Shown: in pieces, positions 26,910 to 34,387 of the stretch
Layout of the letters: the number at the start of each line of letters is the position of its first letter
Position numbering within the stretch: position 1 is the first letter of the stretch
Origin: Pseudomonas lini
GTDB taxonomy: Bacteria; Pseudomonadota; Gammaproteobacteria; Pseudomonadales; Pseudomonadaceae
DNA: 64,000 bases
NCBI RefSeq assembly: GCF_030812475.1
Contig: NZ_JAUSSR010000004.1
Location: 62,001-126,000 of the forward strand
Direction of reading: 5' to 3'
Program-made: the position numbers and the translations under genes
Notes under the pieces: model-generated
Seen by the model: only the letters and a program-made list of their open reading frames with translations
Databases searched by the model: none
Told to the model about the DNA's origin: nothing

Positions 26910-27512
26910 ATGAAAAAATTTAATACATCAGAATTAAACTGGATTAACATTCCTGAGCATTCGTCAATCACCGATCACGAGATTGTGATTCACACCTCAC
27001 CGGATACTGATTTCTGGCGGGGAACCTATTATGGCCTAGAGTACAACAATGCCCCTGGCATTGTTCTCGCCAGTGAAGAACGATTTTGGACAATCAAAGC
27101 CAAGGTAGCTTTTAATTCAAAAATATACTTTGATCAGTGTGGCCTGTTCATTTATCAGGATGAAAACAACTGGATGAAAAGTGGCATCGAGTATCAGAGC
27201 AATGGCTATCAACAGCTTTTCTCTGTCGTGACAAATAACGGCTTTTCTGATTGGTCCATGACCAACTTTGATCGAGTAACACAGACAATGTATTACCGAC
27301 TGAGCCGTAGGGGGAGCGACTTTCTACTCGAGAATTCCGCTAATGGTTTATATTTCAGCATGATGCGTATGTTCCATATGTTTCATGCCCAAGACAGTGT
27401 TCGTTTCGGGTTCTTTGCCAGTAGTCCAGGCGACTCCTCTTTTGCCGCGCACTTCTCGGAGATTGAATGGACGGAATGCCTCTGGAAAGAGCACAGCTCA
27501 TCTCGTTTCTAA
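26910..27512 (+). CDS. DUF1349 (concanavalin-like fold) protein
   Basis: A 200-residue protein of the DUF1349/YesU-like family: TSPDTDFWRGTYYGLEYNNAPGI, FDQCGLFIYQDENNWMKSGIEY, and a final FGFFASSPGDSSFAAHFSEIEW. These are beta-sandwich, lectin-like proteins of unclear role; some are annotated as regulation-of-enolase homologues. It starts 2 bases after the HAD gene stop and ends the AT-rich unit. It may bind a sugar-like ligand produced by the preceding enzymes or act as an enzyme of unknown type. Confidence 0.8.
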   Translation: MKKFNTSELNWINIPEHSSITDHEIVIHTSPDTDFWRGTYYGLEYNNAPGIVLASEERFWTIKAKVAFNSKIYFDQCGLFIYQDENNWMKSGIEYQSNGYQQLFSVVTNNGFSDWSMTNFDRVTQTMYYRLSRRGSDFLLENSANGLYFSMMRMFHMFHAQDSVRFGFFASSPGDSSFAAHFSEIEWTECLWKEHSSSRF

Positions 27513-27577
27513 TTACAGTTTTTTATTGGGTTGAGTTGGCGGTCGGCTTCGTGCCGGTTTCCCGGAAAGGCCCTGGT

Positions 27578-28276
27578 TTATCTCGCTTGGGGCTGTGCAT
27601 TGTGCTCAGTCCTGAGCGCCTTTTGCAGCCACTTCGCCCGCTCCGACAGGCGTCGCTGCCAGTCTTCAGCCAAGCCATGGGTTGCCGCCAACGCCAGCAG
27701 GTCATCGATCACCGGTCGATGCGACAACTGCACCTTCCAGAACTCGTCGATGGAGAAGCGGTCGGTGTGCCGTTCCAGGAGTTCTATCCTGTCACCCATC
27801 TTGATGAATCCCGGCTGGATGACCCGGTAATACCAACCGGTGATTCGCTCTTTGGCGACGAACATCGACATCCGCTCGGCATCGAAGCGATGATTGATTT
27901 TCCAACATGGACTGCGTGGCTGAGAGACTTGCAACACCGTACTGCCCATCTGGAACACGTCGCCGATGTGTACGTTTTGTTCAGAGAGCGAGCGTGCTGA
28001 AATATTCTCTCCCAGGCTGCCGGGAAGCAGCTCCAGGGCGCTGTGTGCAAACGCCTGCGCCAATCGCTCATAGTGCTGCGCCGCATACTGATGCACCGCC
28101 TTTTCCGGCCCTCCATGTACCCTGGGATCACCGTGCTGGTCACCGACGATACCGTTCAGTTCGACTCGAGCAGAGCCTGTAATTCTTCGTTTGAAGATGC
28201 CCGTACGTTGTCCCTCGGGTTTCAACACCCCAAGGCCGCCGGCAAAGACATGGTCAATGTTTGAAGTCAGTGTCAT
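27578..28276 (-). CDS. MOSC-domain protein (YiiM type)
   Basis: A 232-residue protein. The MOSC core runs from about residue 40 to 160: GIVGDQHGDPRVHGGPEKAVHQYA, PGSLGENIS, VHIGDVFQMGSTVLQVSQPRSPCWKI with the conserved Cys expected to bind a molybdopterin or sulfur ligand. A C-terminal three-helix extension (LSHRPVIDDLLALAATHGLAEDWQRRLSERAKW) is the 3-alpha domain of YiiM. E. coli YiiM reduces N-hydroxylated base analogues. It is convergent with the AT-rich unit and returns to GC-rich codon use. Confidence 0.85.
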   Translation of the reverse strand: MTLTSNIDHVFAGGLGVLKPEGQRTGIFKRRITGSARVELNGIVGDQHGDPRVHGGPEKAVHQYAAQHYERLAQAFAHSALELLPGSLGENISARSLSEQNVHIGDVFQMGSTVLQVSQPRSPCWKINHRFDAERMSMFVAKERITGWYYRVIQPGFIKMGDRIELLERHTDRFSIDEFWKVQLSHRPVIDDLLALAATHGLAEDWQRRLSERAKWLQKALRTEHNAQPQAR

Positions 28277-28336
28277 CGTTCACAACCACGCTTGTCAGTC
28301 CTGTTTTGTTCACTTTACTAACCGTTGACAAAGCCA

Positions 28337-28357
28337 GTAAAATGATGGCTCGTGATT
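28337..28357. promoter_or_regulatory. Operator-like element, partial copy C
   Basis: GTAAAATGATG and then TGATT in the same spacing as copies A (23943-23970) and B (33333-33360), with the middle altered. It lies 30 bases before the LysR start, where autoregulation would act. Confidence 0.4.
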
Positions 28358-28386
28358 CAATCCATCACTTTTTATGATAGGTGACA

Positions 28387-29280
28387 ATGTTCATGGAAAT
28401 GCGCCAGCTGAAGATTTTCTGCGCGGTGGCCGAGCTGGGCAGTTTTACCGCCGCCGCGCTCAACGTGAACACCGTGCAGTCCAATGTCACCATGCGTGTG
28501 AAGGAGCTGGAAGCCGAGCTCAACCGCGAGCTGTTCATCCGCAAGAAGTCCGGGGTCGTGCTGACTTCGGCGGGCGAAACTTTCCTCGGTTACGCGAGGC
28601 GCATCCTGCAGCTCACTGAAGAGAGTCGCAGTGCCTTGATGGACACCGGCAGCCCGACGGGTTTGCTGCGGTTGGGATCGATGGAAACCACGGCCGCCAT
28701 TCGCTTACCCCAGGTGCTGACCAAGTACCGCGAAAAATTCCCCGACGTGCAGCTGTCGCTCCTCACCGGCACAACGGTGGAGCTGATCAAGGCGATTGAA
28801 GCGCATCGACTCGACGGCGCCTTCGTTGGCGGGTTCCACCAGAATTCGGCGCTGGCGCAGGAAGAGGTTTTCCAGGAAGAACTGGTGCTGGTCAGCAGCA
28901 GCCATTTCGAATCGCTGGCGGCGCTCATTGATAAAATGCCCCAACAAACCGTACTCGTGTTCCGCACCGGCTGCTTCTATCGCTCGACCCTGGAAAACTG
29001 GTTCTACCAGGTCGGGCTGGTGCCTAACCAGATCATGGAACTGGGTACGCTCGACGGTATCCTGTCCTGCGTCGCCGCGGGCATGGGCGTGACCTTGCTG
29101 CCCAAGGCCATCGCCGAGAACTGCAGTGTGCGCCACGGTATTCGCTGCCATACATTGCCAGCCGAGTTTGCCAAGGTTTCAACGGTGTTCATTCGCAGGA
29201 ACGATTCGATGCTGACCTCGGCGATGAGTGCGTTCATTGGATTGGCACAGGAACAGATTGCCCGGCCGGCGAGCCTGTAG
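28387..29280 (+). CDS. LysR-family transcriptional regulator
   Basis: A 297-residue LTTR with an N-terminal winged helix (MRQLKIFCAVAELGSFTAAALNVNTVQSNVTMRVKELE, where the second helix carries the unusual NTVQSNV core) and a periplasmic-binding-like effector domain. It resembles the LysR at 33483 (same NTVQSNV, GVLEIG/GLLRLGSMETT start and GVTLLP end), so the two are paralogs within one catabolic region. The AGG of AGGTGA at 28378 precedes ATG 28387; GTG 28381 and ATG 28393 are alternative starts. Divergent from the MOSC gene. Probably controls nitronate monooxygenase functions nearby, based on shared operator-like sequences. Confidence 0.88.
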   Translation: MFMEMRQLKIFCAVAELGSFTAAALNVNTVQSNVTMRVKELEAELNRELFIRKKSGVVLTSAGETFLGYARRILQLTEESRSALMDTGSPTGLLRLGSMETTAAIRLPQVLTKYREKFPDVQLSLLTGTTVELIKAIEAHRLDGAFVGGFHQNSALAQEEVFQEELVLVSSSHFESLAALIDKMPQQTVLVFRTGCFYRSTLENWFYQVGLVPNQIMELGTLDGILSCVAAGMGVTLLPKAIAENCSVRHGIRCHTLPAEFAKVSTVFIRRNDSMLTSAMSAFIGLAQEQIARPASL

Positions 29281-29300
29281 AGCCGCCCCCAAAGCGGCTC
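29280..29300. terminator. Hairpin at the end of the LysR gene
   Basis: GAGCCGC and GCGGCTC form a perfect 7-base stem with a 7-base loop, starting at the last base of the stop codon. No T run follows. Confidence 0.45.
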
Positions 29301-29319
29301 GATGAACGCGCGCGGTCCC

Positions 29320-29608
29320 TGTAGGAGCGAGCTTGCTCGCGAAGAACTCAAGAGCGACGCGTTTATTCAGGCATCACGCGTTATCGTTAACGTTCATCGC
29401 GAGCAAGCTTGCTCCCATAGAACAACGTGTGGTGTCAGGAAACGCGCGTTATCGTTGACGTCCATCGCGAGCAAGCTTGCTCCTGCAGAACAATGTGTTT
29501 AGTCAGGAAACGCGCGTTATCGTTGACGACCATCGCGAGCAAGCTTGCTCCCACAGAACAATGTGTTTAGTCAGGAAACGCGCGTTATCGTTGGCTTCCA
29601 TTGCGAGC
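29320..29608. repeat. REP element extended into a 68-bp tandem repeat
   Basis: A REP doublet (TGTAGGAGCGAGCTTGCTCG with GCGAGCAAGCTTGCTCC) is followed by near-identical copies whose GCGAGC start lies at 29399, 29467, 29535 and 29603, an exact 68-base period. Each unit contains GCGAGCAAGCTTGCTCC, then GTCAGGAAACGCGCGTT and ATCGTTG. The last copy is truncated after GCGAGCAC. Confidence 0.85.
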
Positions 29609-29623
29609 ACCTACGGATTTCGC

Positions 29624-30628
29624 CTAAAGAACGATCCTGCCTTGGGCGGCATAGTTGATGGCACCGCCCTCTGCGGTTTGCAGCCGCATTGTGGTCATTG
29701 GCAACCCCAACGCCAGTTCAGCCATGCGTTGCGCAGCCGGCACGATACTGTGGATTTTCCCCACGCCCTGACCCGCGTATAGCGACAGCTTCCTGGCCAT
29801 GCGCGGTTTGTCGATCGCCCGGGCGCCTCCGCCGATGAAGCGCAGCAGGTTCCATTTGTCGCGATTGGGAATTACCCGGTGCGGCGTGCCGTAGGTCCAG
29901 CCGAACGAATAACCCGTGCGGTACTCGGTGTCGTCCGTGGTCGCTTCAACGATTTTCTGCTTGTACAGCGGGTGCGCATTCGACTCGTCGGTGGCAATGA
30001 AAGCGGTGCCCACCACCACCCCTGACGCACCCAGCGACATCAACGCACGGACATCGTCGCGGGTGGTGATGCCGCCCGCCGCCAGTACCGGACGCCCCTG
30101 GGCGACGGCGATGACCGAAGACAACAACGGCATAATGCCGATTGTGCCGCGGTTCAAGTGACCGCCACTCTCACTGCCTTGCGCCACGATAATGTCAGCC
30201 CCCTGAGCGATGGCCTGTTTGGCGAGCGCCACCGAGCCCACTTGCACCATCACCACCAGCCCGGCGTCTTTCGCCCGGGGAATCATGTCGGCGGAATACG
30301 CTTCGGCGTAAAACAGCGACAACAGTCGGGGTTTTTCCTTGAGCACCACCTGAAATTGCGCTTCGAATACATCCGGCCCGCCGAACTGCGGCACCAGGTT
30401 CACGCCAAAGGGCTGGTCGGTCAGGGTGCGGGTTTCCTGCAGCCATCGACGCAGGGCCAACGGCGGCAGACGCAGGCCACCCATGACCCCCATCCCCCCG
30501 GCGTTGGCGACCGCCGCCACCAGTGCCGGGCCGGAAATGGCCGCCATGCCGCCGAGAAAGATCGGGTATTTGACGCCACACAGGCGGGTAATGTCATTAC
30601 CTGCAAAATCGAATTTGCCTTCGTTCAT
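29624..30628 (-). CDS. Nitronate monooxygenase (second, 2-nitropropane dioxygenase family)
   Basis: A 334-residue FMN TIM-barrel protein. Motifs: KYPIFLGGMAAISGPALVAAVANAGGMGVMG, FGVNLVPQFGG, VVMVQVGSVALAKQAIAQGADIIVAQGSESGGHLNRG (phosphate/catalytic region), PVLAAGGITTRDDV and GVVVGTAFIATDES. It is clearly a different branch from the enzyme at 22010-23068 (only motif-level similarity). Encoded 3 bases downstream of a cytochrome b561 gene on the same strand and so probably co-expressed with it. Expected to oxidise nitronates or a related carbanion substrate. Confidence 0.88.
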   Translation of the reverse strand: MNEGKFDFAGNDITRLCGVKYPIFLGGMAAISGPALVAAVANAGGMGVMGGLRLPPLALRRWLQETRTLTDQPFGVNLVPQFGGPDVFEAQFQVVLKEKPRLLSLFYAEAYSADMIPRAKDAGLVVMVQVGSVALAKQAIAQGADIIVAQGSESGGHLNRGTIGIMPLLSSVIAVAQGRPVLAAGGITTRDDVRALMSLGASGVVVGTAFIATDESNAHPLYKQKIVEATTDDTEYRTGYSFGWTYGTPHRVIPNRDKWNLLRFIGGGARAIDKPRMARKLSLYAGQGVGKIHSIVPAAQRMAELALGLPMTTMRLQTAEGGAINYAAQGRIVL

Positions 30629-30631
30629 TGC

Positions 30632-31186
30632 TCACAACTCCACATGTTTTCCAAGCATCCGCTTGAGCGTGTTGTTCTTCAGGAGAAAGTGATTCTTGAC
30701 CGCGCCGAAGATATGCAGGGCCAGGCCGGCGAGGAACAACGAGGCACCGATATCAAACAACACATCGACGACCTGTTTCAGCGCCTGGCTGGCAGGCAAC
30801 AGCGCTGGAATCGAAAAGCCCCAGGGCAGATCCGTGGCTTCTCCGGCGGCGGACCTCGAAGCCCAGACCGCGATCGGCAGCAGCACCATTGCCAGGGCGA
30901 GCGCCACCGCCACGGAACGGCTGATGATCACCTCAATCGGATTAGGCGTGCCCACGGGCAGCGGATGGTAAGCCGTGATCCGGGCCCAGAACCGATAGAT
31001 CGATACCAGGAACAAAACCAGGCCAATCAGGTTTTGCAACCGGGCGAACTCCATCCGCGCCGCCTGATCGGAGGCATGGGTGATAAAACCCTGCAGGCAG
31101 AGGATCGAGAGCAGTGAAAACACCACGATCCAGTGCAGCGCAACCGTGATGGGTGAGAATCTCAGGCCATTGTCTCGTAATTGCAT
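30632..31186 (-). CDS. Cytochrome b561-family membrane protein
   Basis: A 184-residue protein with four hydrophobic helices and histidines placed for two b hemes (ALHWIVVFSLLSILCLQG near the start; LFLAGLALHIFGAVKNH near the end). Bacterial b561 proteins move electrons between quinol and a periplasmic partner such as superoxide. It precedes the nitronate monooxygenase and follows the ActP-like symporter gene (50-base gap), so it is probably part of one minus-strand operon. Its link to nitronate oxidation, which generates superoxide, is plausible but unproven. Confidence 0.83.
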   Translation of the reverse strand: MQLRDNGLRFSPITVALHWIVVFSLLSILCLQGFITHASDQAARMEFARLQNLIGLVLFLVSIYRFWARITAYHPLPVGTPNPIEVIISRSVAVALALAMVLLPIAVWASRSAAGEATDLPWGFSIPALLPASQALKQVVDVLFDIGASLFLAGLALHIFGAVKNHFLLKNNTLKRMLGKHVEL

Positions 31187-31236
31187 GGCTGACTCCTTTT
31201 TCAGGACATGGAAAGGACTGGGGTACCCAATGCGCT

Positions 31237-32910
31237 TTAATGGCTGACAGCCTGGGATGCACCAAGCCCGGTCTGGGCACGGATCAGCTGATCATCGAAA
31301 CGCGCTCGTTCAAGCGCGGCCGCGCTGCTGCGATCGGTGACCGAGCCCAGCCAGGTGAAGAGGAAGGCCACGTTCATCGAGATGATTGCCGGGTAGTCAT
31401 AAGGGAAGATCGCGTCGGCGTTGCCCAGCACCTTGACCCACACCGCGGGCGAGAGAATGACCAGGCTGACGGCGCTGATCAGGCCGGCAATGCCACCGAT
31501 CAGCGCCCCTCGGGTGGTCAGCCCTTTCCAGTACATCGAAAGCACCAGAATCGGGAAATTGACCGAGGCCGCCACACCGAACGTCAGCGCCACCAGGAAG
31601 GCGATGTTCTGCTCCTTGAACAAAATACCCAACACCACCGCGACGATGCCGATGCCCACCGACGCGATCCGCGACACCCGCCGCTCGTCCTTGGCATTGG
31701 CCTGGTTTTTCCTGAAGACCATGACATAGAGGTCATGGGAAATCGCCGAGGTACCGGCCATGGTCAGTCCGGACACCACGGCCAGGATCGTGGCAAACGC
31801 GACGGCGGAGATGAAACCGAGCAGCAAGTCGCCCCCCACGGCCTTGGCCAGGTGCATCACCGGCATATTGCCGCCGCCGATGAGCTTGCCACCCAGAATG
31901 CCGGACTCGTAGAAGGCCGGATCCTGCCCGACGATCACGATTGCGGCCAGCCCCAGCACGCCAACGATCAGGTAGAAAAAGCCGATGAAACCGGTGGCGA
32001 CGAACACCGATTTACGCGCCTGTTTGGCGTCCGCCACGGTAAAGAAGCGCATCAGGATGTGCGGCAACCCCGCAGTGCCGAACACCAGACCCAGTGCCAG
32101 CGAGATCAGCGATAGCGGGTCGGCCACCAGCTTGCTGGGCAGCAAGATCCGCTCGCCGTCATGGTGTGCGGCCACCGCTTTCTCGAACAACAGTTCGAAG
32201 GAAAAACCGAACTTGCTCAACGCCAGGAATGCCAGCAAGGTGCCGCCCACCAGCAACAGCCCGGCCTTGATGATCTGCACCCAGGTAGTGGCAACCATGC
32301 CGCCAAAGGTGACGTAGACCGCCATCAACAGACCGACTGCAATCACCGCATAGTTGTAAGGCAGGCCGAACAACAATTGAATCAACTGCCCCGCCCCCAC
32401 CATCTGCACTACCAGGTAGAAACAGACCACGGTCAACGAGCCGAAGGCGGTCAGGGTTCGAATCCGGTTTTGATCGAGGCGAAAGGAGGCGATGTCCGAG
32501 ATGGTGATGCGCCCCAGGTTGCGGATGCGCTCGGCAAACAGGAACAACAGCAAGGGCCAGGCGACAAAGAAGCTGATCGAGTACAGCACGCCATCGAAGC
32601 CGTTGAAGAAAATCATGCTGGTGACACCCAGCAGCGCCGCGGCCGACATGTAGTCCCCGGCCAGTGCCAGGCCGTTCTGGAAGCCTGTAATCCCGCCCCC
32701 TGCAGTGTAGAAATCCTCCATGGACCTGGTCTTTGACGCGGCCCACCAGGTGATGCCCAGAGTCGTCACCACGAAGATCAGAAACATCGAGATCGCGGTG
32801 ATGTTCAGGGGCTGTTTTTCGACGTGCTGCAACACATCGGCGGCCACGGCACCGGTGGCGATCGTGCCCAGGAGTGCAGGAACAATGAGGTATTGAACTA
32901 ATGGTTTCAT
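31237..32910 (-). CDS. Sodium:solute symporter, acetate permease ActP-like
   Basis: A 557-residue SSS-family protein. It begins with a cleavable-looking signal (MKPLVQYLIVPALLGTIATGAVAAD), followed by 13 or so membrane helices with the family motifs TTLGITWWAASKTRSMEDFYTAGGGITGFQNGLALAGDYMSAAALLGV and GTAGLPHILMRFFTVADAKQARKS. It is paired with a DUF485 protein whose stop overlaps this start by 4 bases, exactly as yjcH-actP in other bacteria. It would import a short carboxylate. The frame extends upstream to 33138 but that part is antisense-like; ATG 32910 is the true start. No acetyl-CoA synthetase gene is adjacent. Confidence 0.9.
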   Translation of the reverse strand: MKPLVQYLIVPALLGTIATGAVAADVLQHVEKQPLNITAISMFLIFVVTTLGITWWAASKTRSMEDFYTAGGGITGFQNGLALAGDYMSAAALLGVTSMIFFNGFDGVLYSISFFVAWPLLLFLFAERIRNLGRITISDIASFRLDQNRIRTLTAFGSLTVVCFYLVVQMVGAGQLIQLLFGLPYNYAVIAVGLLMAVYVTFGGMVATTWVQIIKAGLLLVGGTLLAFLALSKFGFSFELLFEKAVAAHHDGERILLPSKLVADPLSLISLALGLVFGTAGLPHILMRFFTVADAKQARKSVFVATGFIGFFYLIVGVLGLAAIVIVGQDPAFYESGILGGKLIGGGNMPVMHLAKAVGGDLLLGFISAVAFATILAVVSGLTMAGTSAISHDLYVMVFRKNQANAKDERRVSRIASVGIGIVAVVLGILFKEQNIAFLVALTFGVAASVNFPILVLSMYWKGLTTRGALIGGIAGLISAVSLVILSPAVWVKVLGNADAIFPYDYPAIISMNVAFLFTWLGSVTDRSSAAALERARFDDQLIRAQTGLGASQAVSH

Positions 32911-33221
32911 ACGACTGCCCCCGCGCGGATTTCTGCGGTCAGTTCGTCGAACTCGCCATTGGCACGCAGGATGTACACGCCGGTAAACAACCAGGCGCCA
33001 ATGATGAATGCGACACCCAGGGGCCAACCGATACTGATGATGCTCGTGGTGGAAAGCTTCGTCGCCAGCAGCTGGGGGGCAAACGCGGCGACGAGGATAA
33101 ACGTGAAGTAAGGCACAAGGGTTGCAGCGGTCAGGCAAGCGACGAATCTTCGCTGCCGTGAGACCAGATCCTTGTACCGGGGGTGGTTGCGAATTCTGGC
33201 TGATTCAGATGCGTGATTCAC
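32907..33221 (-). CDS. DUF485 small membrane protein (YjcH type)
   Basis: A 104-residue protein with two membrane helices (FVACLTAATLVPYFTFILVAAFA and SIISIGWPLGVAFIIGAWLFTGVYIL) and the conserved N-terminal HPRYKDLVSRQRRF and C-terminal YILRANGEFDEL motifs. Encoded directly ahead of the actP-like gene with a 4-base overlap. The start is GTG 33221, chosen because GGAG lies at the right distance; upstream in-frame starts would add non-conserved residues. Function is as an ActP partner or assembly factor. Confidence 0.85.
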   Translation of the reverse strand: MNHASESARIRNHPRYKDLVSRQRRFVACLTAATLVPYFTFILVAAFAPQLLATKLSTTSIISIGWPLGVAFIIGAWLFTGVYILRANGEFDELTAEIRAGAVV

Positions 33222-33332
33222 GTTGACTCCGTGGTGCAGTGGGAAATTATTGTTGTTCCACAGCCTCGGATTCGAAAGCTCGACCCGCCACTGGCTGCGG
33301 TTTGTTTGCCTGATCAACCTATGCCTGGCAAA

Positions 33333-33360
33333 GGATCATGTAAAACGATGATTTATGATT
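33333..33360. promoter_or_regulatory. Operator-like element, copy B (shared with 23943-23970)
   Basis: GGATCATGTAAAA followed by GATGATTTATGATT, differing from copy A at one base. It lies between the divergent DUF485/actP operon (start 33221) and the LysR gene (start 33483), the classic site for a LysR regulator. Confidence 0.65.
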
Positions 33361-33482
33361 CATACGATCTGTTTTGATGAACCTGAAGCACCGCTACGCT
33401 TGCCATTGCTCACCAGGAAATCTAATCTCTGAAACTTGGCTTCTTCACATTCTGTAATCAGTTTTTGAGATAGGTGAGTTCG

Positions 33483-34382
33483 ATGGATATTACGGATCTC
33501 AAGGTGGTAGATGCGGTGGCACGGCACGGCAGCATGAACAAGGCGGCCAATGAGCTGAATACCGTGCAGTCCAACGTGTCCGCGAGGATTCGCTCACTGG
33601 AGGACGAACTCGGTGTGGCGCTGTTCCAGCGCAGTGCCAGGGGGGTTCAGGTCACGCCCGCGGGACGCCGCCTGCTGCCCTTCGCCGCCCGGCTTTCGAA
33701 GCTGTTGCAGGATGCTTCCTGCGCCGCGCGCGACGATGGGCAGCCAAACGGTGTGCTCGAGATCGGTACGCTGGAGACCACCTTGGCGTTGCGTTTGCCG
33801 CAGCTGATTGCAAAATTTGCCAAGGCCTACCCCGAGGTCCGGCCGGTGGTGCGCACAGGCACCACTTGCAGCCTGATTCAGGCGGTTATCGATTCCCGGC
33901 TGGAAGGAGCGTTCGTCGCAGGCCCGGTCAACCATCCGCAATTGCACAGCGAACTGGCGTTCCGCGAAGAATTGGTGCTGGTCACCTCCCCGGCGATTCA
34001 CAGCCTGGAGGCTGTCGCTGGCATCGACACGCTCAAGACCGTGGTTTTTCGCATTGGCTGCTCTTATCGACAGCGCCTGGATTCCCTGCTGGCCGGCCTG
34101 GGAATCCAGGCCCCCGAGCCGCTGGAGTTTGGCTCGATCGACGCCATCATCGCCTGCGTATCCGCCGGAGTCGGGGTCACGCTGTTGCCCCGAGGCGTAG
34201 TGGCGAACGCCGTGCGCGAAGGGTTGGTTGCCACGCATGAGATTGCGCCGGAACTCGCCGCCGTGGAGACGGTGTTTGTCAGACGCATCGATGGCTATTT
34301 TTCCAGCGCGTTAAGCACGTTTCTGCAGAGCGTTCGCCGGGACGGTGCCGTCGGCCCGGGACCAATGCCCCTGGCGTCATAG
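33483..34382 (+). CDS. LysR-family transcriptional regulator
   Basis: A 299-residue LTTR. DNA-binding part: MDITDLKVVDAVARHGSMNKAANELNTVQSNVSARIRSLEDELGVALFQRSARGV; effector part includes GVLEIGTLETTLALRLPQL and AIIACVSAGVGVTLLPRGV. Closely parallels the regulator at 28387. Divergent from the DUF485/ActP/b561/nitronate monooxygenase operon with operator-like copy B between, so that operon is its likely target. ATG 33483 is preferred over GTG 33474 because AGGTGAG sits 8 bases before it. Confidence 0.88.
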   Translation: MDITDLKVVDAVARHGSMNKAANELNTVQSNVSARIRSLEDELGVALFQRSARGVQVTPAGRRLLPFAARLSKLLQDASCAARDDGQPNGVLEIGTLETTLALRLPQLIAKFAKAYPEVRPVVRTGTTCSLIQAVIDSRLEGAFVAGPVNHPQLHSELAFREELVLVTSPAIHSLEAVAGIDTLKTVVFRIGCSYRQRLDSLLAGLGIQAPEPLEFGSIDAIIACVSAGVGVTLLPRGVVANAVREGLVATHEIAPELAAVETVFVRRIDGYFSSALSTFLQSVRRDGAVGPGPMPLAS

Positions 34383-34387
34383 CGCGA

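Noticed and set aside
29320..29608. Repeats of regular period considered as a CRISPR array
   Set aside because: The full 68-base unit is repeated, with no unique spacers, and the core is a REP palindrome.
32911..33138. N-terminal extension of the ActP-like gene up to 33138
   Set aside because: Those residues are Arg/Pro/His-rich antisense-like and overlap the DUF485 gene; the signal peptide begins at 32910.
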